64,000 nucleotides of DNA from Allobosea sp. (GTDB taxonomy: Bacteria; Pseudomonadota; Alphaproteobacteria; Rhizobiales; Beijerinckiaceae): positions 20,084 through 84,083 of the forward strand of contig JAAEQB010000118.1 of assembly GCA_024231975.1 (NCBI GenBank), given 5' to 3'. Below, piece after piece: positions 1 to 9,521 of this stretch (within the stretch, counting starts at the first letter, position 1; every line of letters starts with the position of its first letter). The notes below the pieces were generated by a model. That model made no database searches. It saw only the letters and a program-made list of their open reading frames with translations, and was not told the origin of the DNA. The position numbers and the translations under genes were made by a program.

Positions 1-211
1 TGAAGGCCTGGTCGAGATCCGTCGACGTCGCGGGATCGAGCGTGACGAAGCGCAGATCGGTCCGATCGGCATGCTTGGTCGGCGCTCGTTGCGCCGCCGC
101 CTCCGCCGCCGCAAGAACGTCTGGCGGAAAATGCTCGGGCACGCCGTATTGCCGGCGTATCGCCGTAAGCCCGTCGATCAGCGCATTGGTGGAGTCGATC
201 AGCGTCTTCAT
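1..211 (-). CDS. RNB-domain ribonuclease (RNase II/R family), N-terminal part
   Basis: The first 70 residues of a protein that runs off the left edge. The ATG is at 211 on the minus strand. Near the cut the protein reads FVTLDPATSTDLDQAF, which matches the start of the RNB catalytic domain (VTIDP..A.DLDDA, with acidic metal-binding residues). The family degrades RNA 3' to 5'. The domain begins only about 50 residues in, so there is no room for the cold-shock domains of a full RNase R and this is probably the short stand-alone RNB type. It lies 120 bases downstream of the GNAT gene on the same strand. No sequence beyond the window was available. Confidence 0.75.
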   Translation of the reverse strand, partial: MKTLIDSTNALIDGLTAIRRQYGVPEHFPPDVLAAAEAAAQRAPTKHADRTDLRFVTLDPATSTDLDQAF

Positions 212-331
212 TGTTGGCTATCGTGCCTCGCTGCCAGGGCCGCGTCGACCATGATTGCAGCGGCTGCGTCGGCCAGGTCGAAGCGCCGGCCGAAAGCAGA
301 TAGAGATCGGCTTGAACAATCGAGGCACAAC

Positions 332-871
332 CTACCCGATCGGCTGCGTCGCGCCCGGCCCGAGCGACCTTTGCACCATGACGCTGTCTGACCATTTGCC
401 ATGGCGATAGGCGACCCCCGGCAGCAGGCCGACACGAGCGAAGCCGAAGCGCTCATGCAAGGCAAGCGAGGCGGTATTCTCGGCGTCGATATAGCCGATC
501 ATCTGGCGAAAGCCGGCGGCGGCGCAGGCGTCGATCAGCGCCTGCATCAAGAGCCGCCCGATGCCGCGGCCGAGATGCTCGTGATGGACATAGATCGAGT
601 GCTTGACCGTGAAGCGGTAGGCCGGCCGCTTGCGGAACAGCACGACATAGGCGTAGCCGACGACCTCGCCGCCGTGGCTTGCGACCAGATGCGGCAGCTT
701 GCGGCTGCGCAGGTTCTTGCGCCGGTCCTTGAGATCGTCGGGCTGCGGCGTGCCGGTATCCTCCACGCTGGCCTCGATGCCATGGCGGATATGCCGGCGA
801 TAGATCGCCAGCATCGGCTCGACATCGTCGTCGCGGGAGGGGCGAATGATGATCGGTAGGTCGGTCTCCAT
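332..871 (-). CDS. GNAT-family N-acetyltransferase (phosphinothricin acetyltransferase-like)
   Basis: A 179-residue single-domain acetyl-CoA-dependent acetyltransferase. The acetyl-CoA loop is seen as HLGRGIGRLLMQALI (around residues 100-114), followed by the family's GYIDAENTASLALHERFGF segment. The N-terminal IRPSRDDDVEPMLAIY and the YAYVVLFRKRPAYRFT strand are typical of the PAT/YncA branch, which acetylates small amines or amino-acid analogues. The ATG at 871 has TGAGGATC upstream. It follows the decarboxylase stop by 15 bases on the same strand, so co-transcription is likely. The substrate is unknown. Confidence 0.85.
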   Translation of the reverse strand: METDLPIIIRPSRDDDVEPMLAIYRRHIRHGIEASVEDTGTPQPDDLKDRRKNLRSRKLPHLVASHGGEVVGYAYVVLFRKRPAYRFTVKHSIYVHHEHLGRGIGRLLMQALIDACAAAGFRQMIGYIDAENTASLALHERFGFARVGLLPGVAYRHGKWSDSVMVQRSLGPGATQPIG

Positions 872-886
872 GCGTCGTCGCGATCC

Positions 887-3256
887 TCAGCCCTGCGCCT
901 GCTCGCTGACGACATAGGTGTGGAGCCGCACCCGTCCCTCGGCATCGGTCTCGCGGTAGAGTCCCTGGATCTCGACCTCGAAGCCGGGGAAGGCGTTGAA
1001 GCAGGCCTCGAACATCCTGAGATAGTCGATCATCGGCTTGGCCCGCTGCGTCAGGCGCTCGCCGGGGACGATGGTGGCGATGCCCGGCGGGTAGACGACG
1101 AAGGGCGTCGTCGCGATCCGCCCGGCGATGGCATCGATCGGCAGATAGTCGACATCGTTGCGCGTCAGGCAGCGTGCAGCATCATGCGGCGACATCGCCA
1201 TCTCCGGCAGATGCGCGGACGAGAACTGCCGGGTCTGCAGGCCGCTGACGTCATGGTCGCGGAAGAACCGATGCATCTGCCCGCACAGGTCACGCAGGCG
1301 CACCCCGCCATAGCGGCCCGGCCGGCGGCGGTAGAATTCGGGGATCGCCTCTTCCAGCAGGGCGTTGTCGTCATGCAGCTTCTTGAAGGCGACGAGCCCG
1401 CTGATCAGCGTGCCGGCCTTGCTGGCCTCGACGCCCGGCGTCAGCAGGAAGAGCAGCGAGTTGAGATCGTTCTTCTCGGCGACGATCCGGTTCTCGCGCA
1501 GGAACTGGGCGACAACCGGCGCGGGGATGCCGTGCTCGGCATAAGCTCCGGTCTCGCGATCGAAACCGGGCGTCAGCAGGGTCAGCTTGTTGGGGTCGGT
1601 GATGGCGAAGCCCGGCTCCATCTGCGTGAAGCCATGCCAGCCGGCATCGGGCGCGAGCTGCCAGTAAGCCGGGTTGCTGGCGAGCTGGTCGGTCGCGACC
1701 ATCTCCCAGGCAACGTCGTGGACGGCGCCTTCGCGCGAAGCGTCGGCAATGCTGACCCGGTCCGGCACGAAGGGCTCGAAGAACCAGCGCCGCTCCGGCC
1801 GGATCTCCTTCTCCTCGAATTCGCGCCGTACCGCCCGGATCTTCTTGCGCAGCTCGATGCCGAGCCGGATCGTGTCGTCCCAGAGCACCTCGCCGGAGCG
1901 GCCCTTCATCATCTGCGCGCCGACATCGAGCGAGGCGAACAGCGGATAGAACGGCGAGGTCGAGGCGTATTGCATGAAGCTCTCATTGAAGCGCCGGTGC
2001 TCGACCCGGCGCTTCTGGCCCTTGATGTGGCGGTCCTTGATATGGATCTGCGAGGCCTGGCTGAAGCTCGCGAGCTGCTTGTGGGTCGATTGCGTCGCGA
2101 TGATGCCTGGCGAGTCCGGTCCGAGGCCCGTCAGCCCCATGGCGAAGCGCCCGGCATAGAGCGGGTGGAACTTCATGAAGCCGGCCCAGGCCTCGTCGAA
2201 GAGGATGTACTCGCAGAGATGGCCGATCTTATCGAGGATCATCTGGGCCGAGTGGATCGTGCCGTCATAGGTGCACTGTTCGACCACGGCGACACGGAAC
2301 GGGCGCGGCTTTGTCCAGGCCTCGGGATCCTTGACCAGCGGGTTCAAACGGATGCACTCGCGCAGCGCCTCCTCATCGAAGCTCTCCCAGCGCATCGGGC
2401 CGATCAGGCCCCAGGCATTGCGGGCGGTCGGGATATAGACGGGGATGCCGCCGGCGATCAGCAGCGCGCCGTGATGGGCGGCCTTGTGATTGTTGCGGTC
2501 GAACAGGACGAGGTCGCCATCGGTGACCAGCGCGGCGAGCGCGACCTTGTTCGAGGTCGAGGTGCCGTTCAGGACGAAATAGGTCTTCTCCGCCCCGAAG
2601 ATCTGGGCCGCTTCCTTCTGCGCCTTCAGGGCCGGACCCTCATGGGTCAGGAGGTCGCCGAGATCGAGCACGGAATTGTCGAGATCGTCGCGGAAGACCG
2701 CCTCGCCGAGATGTTCCATGAATACCCGCCCGATCGGGCTGCGGCTGTAGAACACGCCGCCATTGTGGCCCGGGCAGGTCCAGAGATGGTTGCCTTCCTC
2801 GGCATAGTCGACGAGCGCACCGAAGAACGGCGTCTTCAGCGTCTCGGCATATTGCTTGAGGCGGCTGATCAGGCTCTTGGCGATGAAGGGCGGGGTTTCC
2901 TCCGAGAGGAAGATGTAGCCGTCGATGAAGTCGAGCACCTCGACCGGCACGTCCTCGAAGCGCTTGCGGCGGATCAGCAGGATGATCGGGAAGTCGAGGC
3001 CTCGCCGGCGCATCAGGTTGATCAGCGCGGCGGTCTTGCCTTCCAGCCCCTTCTTGCCCCAGTCGACCACCATGCAGCCGATGGCGGCATCGGTCTGGAC
3101 GGCGATCTCGGCATCCTCGAGCTTGCGCGCCTTGACGACCTCGAAGCCCGAGCGCTCGATCTCCTCGATGATCTGGTTGAAGCGGATGCCTTCGAGATCC
3201 TCGGCATCGAAGTTCGGCGTCGCGAACAGGAAGGTGAAGCGCCTGAAATAGTCCAT
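887..3256 (-). CDS. Orn/Lys/Arg decarboxylase, PLP-dependent (fold type I)
   Basis: A 789-residue basic amino-acid decarboxylase of the AdiA/CadA/SpeC class. Residues 1-130 form the flavodoxin-like wing domain; the PLP domain carries CPGHNGGVFYSRSPIG (161-176) and the Schiff-base lysine K393 in STHKQLASFSQ; a C-terminal Orn/Arg decarboxylase domain follows. Such enzymes release CO2 from arginine, lysine or ornithine to form agmatine, cadaverine or putrescine and serve acid resistance or polyamine synthesis in the cytoplasm. The substrate cannot be read from sequence. GGAG precedes the ATG at 3256. Length is normal for the family. Confidence 0.92.
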   Translation of the reverse strand: MDYFRRFTFLFATPNFDAEDLEGIRFNQIIEEIERSGFEVVKARKLEDAEIAVQTDAAIGCMVVDWGKKGLEGKTAALINLMRRRGLDFPIILLIRRKRFEDVPVEVLDFIDGYIFLSEETPPFIAKSLISRLKQYAETLKTPFFGALVDYAEEGNHLWTCPGHNGGVFYSRSPIGRVFMEHLGEAVFRDDLDNSVLDLGDLLTHEGPALKAQKEAAQIFGAEKTYFVLNGTSTSNKVALAALVTDGDLVLFDRNNHKAAHHGALLIAGGIPVYIPTARNAWGLIGPMRWESFDEEALRECIRLNPLVKDPEAWTKPRPFRVAVVEQCTYDGTIHSAQMILDKIGHLCEYILFDEAWAGFMKFHPLYAGRFAMGLTGLGPDSPGIIATQSTHKQLASFSQASQIHIKDRHIKGQKRRVEHRRFNESFMQYASTSPFYPLFASLDVGAQMMKGRSGEVLWDDTIRLGIELRKKIRAVRREFEEKEIRPERRWFFEPFVPDRVSIADASREGAVHDVAWEMVATDQLASNPAYWQLAPDAGWHGFTQMEPGFAITDPNKLTLLTPGFDRETGAYAEHGIPAPVVAQFLRENRIVAEKNDLNSLLFLLTPGVEASKAGTLISGLVAFKKLHDDNALLEEAIPEFYRRRPGRYGGVRLRDLCGQMHRFFRDHDVSGLQTRQFSSAHLPEMAMSPHDAARCLTRNDVDYLPIDAIAGRIATTPFVVYPPGIATIVPGERLTQRAKPMIDYLRMFEACFNAFPGFEVEIQGLYRETDAEGRVRLHTYVVSEQAQG

Positions 3257-3371
3257 GCCGGCTCCGCTCAGCGTGAACCGGCAGCATTGGGCGATTTATG
3301 CGACAATTCGGCGACCATGGAGCCGGCTAGGTTCGGACAGCATCGTCGTTCCATCCGCTGCCGCTTCCGGC

Positions 3372-3406
3372 GCGACCTCCGCCTCCTGTCGAGGAGGAGG
3401 TCGCGC
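3372..3406. terminator. GC-rich hairpin downstream of the lipoprotein gene
   Basis: Arms GCGACCTCC and GGAGGTCGC flank a partly paired CCTCC/GGAGG core. It lies about 40 bases past the minus-strand lipoprotein stop. There is no T run, so intrinsic termination is uncertain. Confidence 0.3.
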
Positions 3407-3445
3407 TTGGCATGTTCGCCCCGAAGTGGCCGTGCGCGGACGCGA

Positions 3446-4021
3446 TCAGATCTTCTGGAGCAGGAAGGCTTCGGCGAAGCTCAGCTCGACCATGTCGCCG
3501 CGCTTCAGTCCACCCAGCCGGCTCTGGATGTCGGGATCGGCCACGACATGAGTCCGCGGTCCGGCCGGGCCGACATAGCTGACGATGTTCGTCGCCGGAT
3601 CGAAACTCTCGAACCTCGCCGTCACAGTCAGCGCCCGCACGACGAAGCGTTCCGGCAGGTTCTGGAAGGAAGAGTCGGCCGAGGCCTCGGTGTAGATGAT
3701 CGCCGGCTTGGCGCCTTTGCGGGCCCGCTTGACGTCGAGGATCACGCCCTCGACGCGGCGAACCTCGACCCGGTCTCCGGGGCGGAGATTCTCCAGGCTA
3801 CCGAACACCTCGGGCACCGCGACGGGCCATGTCTGACGGCCCTGCTTGACGACGACGCGGCGCCTGGCGGGGTCGACGGAGGCGACCTCGACCTCCAACC
3901 GCTCGATCTCGACCGGCCCGACGCCGGCGACGATGACCGTCTGGCTGGTGACCGTCGGAGTGGTGGCGCAGCCTGCCAGAGCGAATGAAACTGCGGCGAT
4001 TGCACTGATTTTCTTCAACAT
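3446..4021 (-). CDS. Conserved hypothetical lipoprotein
   Basis: A 191-residue exported lipoprotein of unknown role. The start at 4021 is chosen because an AGGGAG ribosome site precedes it and because it produces a clean lipoprotein signal: MLKK, a hydrophobic stretch, then lipobox LAGC with Cys18. The mature part is beta-rich, with repeated valine-rich strands and two similar GD-V turns (LRPGDRVEV and LKRGDMVEL), suggesting one or two small beta-barrel repeats. No catalytic motif is visible. An in-frame upstream start at 4150 would hide the signal peptide and is not favoured. Confidence 0.75.
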   Translation of the reverse strand: MLKKISAIAAVSFALAGCATTPTVTSQTVIVAGVGPVEIERLEVEVASVDPARRRVVVKQGRQTWPVAVPEVFGSLENLRPGDRVEVRRVEGVILDVKRARKGAKPAIIYTEASADSSFQNLPERFVVRALTVTARFESFDPATNIVSYVGPAGPRTHVVADPDIQSRLGGLKRGDMVELSFAEAFLLQKI

Positions 4022-4209
4022 TGGACGTCTCCCTTTCGAACGCTGTCCGGTCTGAGATCGACTGCCGGTTTTCGGGATTCGGTCTGAAGATCGAGAAAAT
4101 TGCGAATGGATGACTTCGCGGGTCCAAGAATAAAGGCCAACTTCCGCCACACGACAATAGGTCGTCAGCAGACGAATTCGGGTGAGTGCTGCTCTCTACC
4201 TGTTTTGCC

Positions 4210-4884
4210 CTAGCCTTCGTAACGCGCCAGCCGCTCCAGATCGAGGATCGTCACCTCGTTATGGCCGACCTTGATGAAGCCGAGCTCGGCGAGCCTGGCG
4301 AGGCTCTGATTGGCCATCTGCCGGGAGATGCCGGCGAGCAGGCCGAGCTCTTCCTGCGAGATCGCCAACGTCCGGTCGTTGTTCGGATAGAGGATCGGGT
4401 TGAACAGCCAGGCGAGGTTGCGGGCGAGGCGGCCGGTCGCGCCCAGCATGCGGTCATATTCGGCGAGCCCGATGAATTGGGCGAGCCGCTCGTTGAACTG
4501 GTGGACCAGGAAGCGGTTGAAGGCGGCCGAGTGCTCGAACAGCCAGAGGAAGGTCTGGCGCCGCATCAGCGCGACCTTGCTCTCGCGCAGCGCGACGAGA
4601 TCGTAGCGCCGCGCCTCGTTCTTGATGATCGTGCCCTCGCCGAACCAGGCGCCGCCGCGCAGGCCGGCGAGCGTCGCCGATTTGCCGCTGCGCGAGGTCG
4701 TGCTCATCTTGAGCAGCCCGTCGGCGACGCCGGTCCAGGATTCCAGCCGGTCGCCGACATGGCAGACATAGGCGCCCTTGCCATAGGTCTTGGTCGTGGT
4801 GCCGCGCCGCGCTTCCTCGAACTCCTCCGGCGTGAGGTCGTTCGACCAGGTCGCGATCCGGCGCAGCTCGTCCTCGGAAATCAA
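4210..4884 (-). CDS. Crp/Fnr-family transcriptional regulator
   Basis: A 224-residue regulator: an N-terminal cyclic-nucleotide-binding-like beta barrel (about 30-125, with GEGTIIKNEARR), a dimerisation helix, and a C-terminal winged helix-turn-helix with ISQEELGLLAGISRQMANQSLARL around 172-195. The N-terminal cysteines of the iron-sulfur FNR group are absent, so the signal is not oxygen via a 4Fe-4S cluster of that kind. The start codon is TTG at 4884, with GAGGGG about 10 bases upstream; an in-frame stop lies nine codons further up, leaving no other good start. The ligand is unknown. Confidence 0.88.
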   Translation of the reverse strand: MISEDELRRIATWSNDLTPEEFEEARRGTTTKTYGKGAYVCHVGDRLESWTGVADGLLKMSTTSRSGKSATLAGLRGGAWFGEGTIIKNEARRYDLVALRESKVALMRRQTFLWLFEHSAAFNRFLVHQFNERLAQFIGLAEYDRMLGATGRLARNLAWLFNPILYPNNDRTLAISQEELGLLAGISRQMANQSLARLAELGFIKVGHNEVTILDLERLARYEG

Positions 4885-5019
4885 GATTCGCCGGCCCCTC
4901 GCATGCGCTCGTCACGCACTATGCGGCCCGGTTCATCGCAAACTCAAGTCAGACGGGCTGTCGTGCCGCCTGCGCCGATCCCCAGCTGCGCCGTGCGCCA
5001 CTTCGGCGAGATGGTGCCT

Positions 5020-5613
5020 TCAGAACCTGATCGCGGCAGCTAGCGAGGCGAGCAGCAACGCGGCGAAGATCAGGTTGACGATGCGGTTGCTGCGGGGATC
5101 GCGGAACAGGCCGGTCAGGCCCGAACCGGCGAGCAGCCAGCCGATATTGACCGCGGCGATGACGAGCAGGAGCAGGCCGATCTTGAGACTCGCATCGACA
5201 GCCGGCTGCATCGGCAGCAGCACGAAGCCGGAGAACAAAGCTGCCATCGCCGCATAGCCCTTGGGATTGACCAGCGAGAGCGCGAAGCCAGCAGCGAAGG
5301 AGGGCGCGGCTGCATCGCCCTCCGCCTCGGCGAGCGGCGGTGCCGTCGCGATGCGGAAGGCGAGATAGAGGAAATAGAGCGCTGCCAGAATGGTGACGAC
5401 CGGCGCCAGGCCGGGCAGTGCCAGGATGACTGCGACGACGCCGCTCGCGGTCAGCGCCATCACCGCGAGCATGCCGAGCGTGATGCCGGCGCCATAGGCG
5501 AGACCGCGACGCGTGCCGAAGGCGGCTCCGGTCGCGGTCAAGCTCAGCGTCGCCGGGCCGGGGCTGCCGGTGAGAGCGACGCCGGCGAGGAGAAAACCAG
5601 CCAACCCGTCCAT
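5020..5613 (-). CDS. LysE/RhtB-family amino-acid exporter
   Basis: A 197-residue inner-membrane protein with about six hydrophobic segments. The family hallmark near the N terminus is SPGPATLSL (residues 17-25), followed by a glycine-rich helix; the central VNPKGYAAMAALFSGF segment is also typical. These proteins export amino acids or their derivatives using the proton gradient. GGAGAAGG lies just upstream of the ATG at 5613. It sits between a Crp/Fnr gene and the oxidoreductase, all on the minus strand, with gaps of 70-140 bases. The substrate is unknown. Confidence 0.9.
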   Translation of the reverse strand: MDGLAGFLLAGVALTGSPGPATLSLTATGAAFGTRRGLAYGAGITLGMLAVMALTASGVVAVILALPGLAPVVTILAALYFLYLAFRIATAPPLAEAEGDAAAPSFAAGFALSLVNPKGYAAMAALFSGFVLLPMQPAVDASLKIGLLLLVIAAVNIGWLLAGSGLTGLFRDPRSNRIVNLIFAALLLASLAAAIRF

Positions 5614-5687
5614 GGTCCTTCTCCGCAGCTCTTGAGCGAGTGCGAAGGAAAGCGCGAAAGCCGCCGCCGGTCTTGAACGTTCGTGCG

Positions 5688-8600
5688 CTATTCGGCCGCC
5701 CGCGGCATCGCCAACGCCTCGGCCGAGCCATCGCGCAGGCGCTTCAGCAATTCCGCTTCCTCAGCCTTGGCAGCGATGAGGTGGCGCTCCTTGACGTGGC
5801 CGAAGCCGCGAATCTTTTCCGGGATCGCGGCGAGGGCGACGCAGAGCGCGTGGTTCTGCGGCGAGAGCTTGCCCAGGATCTCGGCGATCAGCGCTTCATA
5901 GTCAGCGATCAGCTTGCGCTCGGTCCTGCGCTCGGCGGTGTAGCCGAAGACGTCGAAGGCGGTGCCGCGCAGACCCTTGAGCTTCGCCAGCAGGCCGAAG
6001 GCACCCAGCATCCACGGGCCGAAGCTGATCTTGCGCGGCAGGCCGGTATTGGAATCGCGCTTGGCCAGCAGCGGCGGGGCGAGGTGGAATTCGAGGCGTA
6101 GCGGCTGGCCGGTGGCGCTGTCCTTCTCGAAAGTCGCGGCGAGCTGCTTGCGGAAGGCGCCGTCGCTGTAGAGCCGGGCGACTTCGTACTCGTCCTTGTA
6201 GGCCAGCAGCTTGAAGAGATAGCGGGCGACGGCTTCGGCCAAAGCGTTCTGGCCGGGAAGGATGCTCGCTTCCTTGGCGCGCACCTTTTCGACCAGCTCG
6301 CGATAGCGCGCCGCATAGGCGGCGTTCTGGTAGCCGGTGAGGAAGTCGACGCGGCGGGCGACGATCTCGTCGAGGCCCTCCGAGAGCTGGCGCGCCTCGG
6401 TCGGTGCCTTGGCCTCGGCGAGGGCGGAGCTGAGCGCGGCCGGATCATGCGCGGCGCGGCGGCCGAGCTCGAAGGCCTGCTTGTTCATCGCCACGGCTTC
6501 GCCGTTGAGCTCGATCGCCCGCAGCAGCGAGGCCCGCGACAGCGGCACGGCGCCGAACTGCCAGGCGTAGCCGAGCATGAACATGTTGGCGGCGATGGCA
6601 TTGCCGAGAAAGGTGGTCGCTGCCGCCGTCGCATCGACGAGATGGGTCGCGTCGCGCCCGGCCGTGGAGACGATCGAACGCTTCAGACGCTCGGTCGGCA
6701 GCGAGAAATCGGCATTGCGGGTGAAATCGCCGGGCATGGATTCGGCGGTGTTGACGACCACGGCCGAGCGGCCCTGGCGGATGGCGCCCAGCACCTTCTT
6801 CGAGCCGGTGACGGTGAGGTCGCAGCCGAGCACGAGATCGGCCTGGCCGGCGGCGACGCGGATGGCGTGAATCTCCTCCGGCGTCGGGGCGAGGCGGACA
6901 TGGCTGAACACCGCGCCGCCCTTCTGGGCGAGGCCGGCCATGTCGATCATGCCGCAGCCCTTGCCCTCGAGATGGGCTGCCATGCCGAGGATCGCGCCGA
7001 TGGTGACGACACCGGTGCCGCCGACGCCGGTGACGACAACAGCGAAATTGCGGTCGAGCGCTGGGACCTTGGGCTCGGGCAGATCACTGGCGCCAAGAGC
7101 GGAGGCATCCATCGTACGTGGCTCCGCCTTCTTCGGCCGCGCACCATGCACGGTGACGAAGGAGGGACAAAAGCCCTTCACGCAGGAAAAGTCCTTGTTG
7201 CAGTTCGACTGGTCGATCTGGCGCTTGCGGCCGAATTCGGTCTCGAGCGGCTGCACCGAGACGCAGTTCGACTTCACCCCGCAATCGCCGCAGCCCTCGC
7301 AGACCAGCTCGTTGACCATGACGCGCTTGTCCGGGTCGGGATAGGCGCCGCGCTTGCGCCGGCGGCGCTTCTCGGTGGCGCAGGTCTGATCGTAGAGCAG
7401 CAGCGAGACGCCTGACGCAGTGGCAAGCTCGCGCTGGATGGCATCGAGATCGTCGCGATGGTGCAGGGTCGTGCCGGGAGGCCAGAGCGTGCCGGCCGGA
7501 TATTTGTCGGGATCGTCGGAGACGACCGCGATGCGCGAGACGCCCTCGGCCGCGACCTGGCGCGCCATCTGGTCGGGCGAAAGATGCCCTTCCGCCTGCT
7601 GGCCGCCGGTCATCGCGACGGCGTCGTTGTAGAGCAGCTTGTAGGTGATGTTGACGCCCGAGGCGACGGCCCAGCGGATCGCGAGCGAGCCGGAATGAGT
7701 GTAGGTACCGTCGCCGAGATTCTGGAAGACGTGGCCGCGCTTCGAGAACGGCGCTTCGCCGACCCAGTTGGCGCCTTCGCCGCCCATCTGGGTGAAGCCG
7801 GTGGTGTCGCGGTCCATCCACTGCACCATGTAGTGGCAGCCGATGCCGGCATAGGCGCGCGAGCCCTCGGGCACGACGGTCGAGGAGTTGTGCGGGCAGC
7901 CCGAGCAGAAATAGGGCGTGCGCTTGGCGACCTCGATGGCCTCGGCGAGGCGGCCCTGCGCGGCGGCGATCTCTTCGAGGCGGGCGCGCAAAGTGGGATC
8001 ATCGCGATACTGGAGCAGCCGGGCGCCGAGCGCGATGGCGATGTCGTTGGGATCGAGCGCGCCATGGACCGGGAAGAGCCACTCGCCCTGCTCGTCCTTC
8101 TTGCCGATCACCATGGGCTGGTGGGCGGTGCCGTATAGCTCCTCGCGCAGCTGCACCTCGATCAGCGAGCGCTTCTCCTCAACCACCATGACGAGGTCGA
8201 GGCCCTCGGCGAACGCCTTCAGCTCCTGCGGATCGAGCGGCCAGGGGCAGGCGATCTTGAACAGGCGGATGCCGAGATCATTGGCGCGGACCTCGTCGAG
8301 GCCGAGTTCCTCCAGCGCCTGGCGTACGTCGAGATAGGATTTGCCGACAGTGATGATGCCGATCCGCGGCGCCTTCCCGCCGGAGAGGATGGTCTGGTTG
8401 AGCTTGTTGGCGCGGAGGTAAGCGAGGATGGCGGCGCGCTTGTGCAGGTGCAGGCGCTTTTCCTGGTCGAGGAAGTCGAGCTCGCGGCGGATGCTGAGGC
8501 CGCCCGGCGGCATCACGAAATCATCCGGGATGGCGATGCTGACCCGATCGATCGAACCGTCGACCGAGGCGGTCGATTCGATGTTGTCCTTGACGCATTT

Positions 8601-9242
8601 CAGGCCGACCCAGACGCCGGCGAAGCGCGAGAGCGCAAAGCCGTGCAGGGAATAGTCCATGATCTCCTGGACGCCGGCCGGATTCAGGATCGGCATCATC
8701 CGGTCGACCAGCACGAACTCGGTCTGGTGGGCATTGGTCGAGCTCTCGGCGGTGTGGTCGTCGCCGAGCAGGCAGAGCACGCCGCCATGGCGCGAGGTGC
8801 CGGCCATGTTGCCGTGGCGGAAGACGTCACCGGTGCGGTCGACGCCCGGGCCCTTGCCGTACCAGAGCGAAAAGACGCCGTCATATTTGCCCTCGCCGGA
8901 GAGCTCGGCCTGCTGCGTGCCCCAGATCGCGGTGGCGGCGAGGTCCTCGTTGAGGCCGGGCTGGAAGACGATGTTGGCGGGCTTGAGCTGTTTGCCGGCG
9001 CGGGCGAGCTGCTGATCGAGCCCGCCGAGCGGCGAACCGCGATAGCCGGAGACGAAGCCGGCAGTGTTCAGGCCCGCGCGCCGGTCGCGCTCGTGCTGGA
9101 CCAGCAGCATGCGGGCGATGGCCTGCGTCCCGGTGAGGAAGATCTGCTGCTTGGAAAGGTCGTATTTGTCGTCGAGCGCGACTGCTCTCAGCTCCGGCTC
9201 GTTCGCCGTGCTGTCCTGCGAAGTCTGCTGCGTACCGGCCAT
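5688..9242 (-). CDS. Indolepyruvate ferredoxin oxidoreductase, fused IorA-IorB type
   Basis: An 1184-residue fused 2-oxoacid:ferredoxin oxidoreductase. It converts arylpyruvates or branched 2-oxoacids plus CoA to acyl-CoA, reducing ferredoxin. In order: N-terminal pyrimidine-binding region with GYRGSPLGGLD, a thiamine-diphosphate domain around 480-590 (GIGCHYM, GGEGANWVGEAPF, LGDGTYTHSG), a cysteine-rich stretch CEGCGDCGVKSNC that fits a 4Fe-4S site, then the gamma/IorB domain starting at VVVTGVGGTGVVTIG. The usual second eight-cysteine ferredoxin tail of archaeal IorA is not seen; cysteines cluster in the middle. This long form is common in aerobic Proteobacteria. The ATG at 9242 is followed by a low-complexity leader of 30 residues. 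Confidence 0.92.
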   Translation of the reverse strand: MAGTQQTSQDSTANEPELRAVALDDKYDLSKQQIFLTGTQAIARMLLVQHERDRRAGLNTAGFVSGYRGSPLGGLDQQLARAGKQLKPANIVFQPGLNEDLAATAIWGTQQAELSGEGKYDGVFSLWYGKGPGVDRTGDVFRHGNMAGTSRHGGVLCLLGDDHTAESSTNAHQTEFVLVDRMMPILNPAGVQEIMDYSLHGFALSRFAGVWVGLKCVKDNIESTASVDGSIDRVSIAIPDDFVMPPGGLSIRRELDFLDQEKRLHLHKRAAILAYLRANKLNQTILSGGKAPRIGIITVGKSYLDVRQALEELGLDEVRANDLGIRLFKIACPWPLDPQELKAFAEGLDLVMVVEEKRSLIEVQLREELYGTAHQPMVIGKKDEQGEWLFPVHGALDPNDIAIALGARLLQYRDDPTLRARLEEIAAAQGRLAEAIEVAKRTPYFCSGCPHNSSTVVPEGSRAYAGIGCHYMVQWMDRDTTGFTQMGGEGANWVGEAPFSKRGHVFQNLGDGTYTHSGSLAIRWAVASGVNITYKLLYNDAVAMTGGQQAEGHLSPDQMARQVAAEGVSRIAVVSDDPDKYPAGTLWPPGTTLHHRDDLDAIQRELATASGVSLLLYDQTCATEKRRRRKRGAYPDPDKRVMVNELVCEGCGDCGVKSNCVSVQPLETEFGRKRQIDQSNCNKDFSCVKGFCPSFVTVHGARPKKAEPRTMDASALGASDLPEPKVPALDRNFAVVVTGVGGTGVVTIGAILGMAAHLEGKGCGMIDMAGLAQKGGAVFSHVRLAPTPEEIHAIRVAAGQADLVLGCDLTVTGSKKVLGAIRQGRSAVVVNTAESMPGDFTRNADFSLPTERLKRSIVSTAGRDATHLVDATAAATTFLGNAIAANMFMLGYAWQFGAVPLSRASLLRAIELNGEAVAMNKQAFELGRRAAHDPAALSSALAEAKAPTEARQLSEGLDEIVARRVDFLTGYQNAAYAARYRELVEKVRAKEASILPGQNALAEAVARYLFKLLAYKDEYEVARLYSDGAFRKQLAATFEKDSATGQPLRLEFHLAPPLLAKRDSNTGLPRKISFGPWMLGAFGLLAKLKGLRGTAFDVFGYTAERRTERKLIADYEALIAEILGKLSPQNHALCVALAAIPEKIRGFGHVKERHLIAAKAEEAELLKRLRDGSAEALAMPRAAE

Positions 9243-9312
9243 GGCCGACCTCCCGACGATCGCATATCCATCGACTATAGGGACCGGTAGCGCCGGTCTC
9301 CAATTCGTTATT

Positions 9313-9376
9313 ACGTCAGCAAGGCTGTCATAACTGACGTGATATCGTCAAATCACTCTGGGGTGATTCCAGAGTG
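9313..9376. promoter_or_regulatory. Divergent intergenic region with two perfect inverted repeats
   Basis: ACGTCAG-N14-CTGACGT at 9313-9340 has perfect 7-base arms. CACTCTGG-N7-CCAGAGTG at 9354-9376 has perfect 8-base arms. They lie between the oxidoreductase (minus) and the ZevA-like gene (plus) and could be an operator and a leader hairpin. Confidence 0.5.
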
Positions 9377-9507
9377 GCGATGCCGCCTGCGCCGCGATTT
9401 GGCCGCCTTTGCGGGCGATGCCGGCGGGGCTCTCGGCACGAGATTGCAAGGGTATGCGCGCAAGGCGCGTTTTTGTATGAAGGCTCGGCCGGATTCGCCG
9501 CAGATTC

Positions 9508-9514
9508 GAGGAAA
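9508..9514 (+). promoter_or_regulatory. Ribosome-binding site deciding a GTG start
   Basis: GAGGAAA lies 7 bases before GTG at 9522. It favours that codon over the in-frame ATG at 9477 and gives a clean signal peptide. Confidence 0.6.
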
Positions 9515-9521
9515 TTGCCGC

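Noticed and set aside
920..3988. Plus-strand open frame of 1022 codons
   Set aside because: It lies antisense to the decarboxylase and lipoprotein genes, has no family pattern, and reflects the lack of stop codons opposite GC-rich genes.
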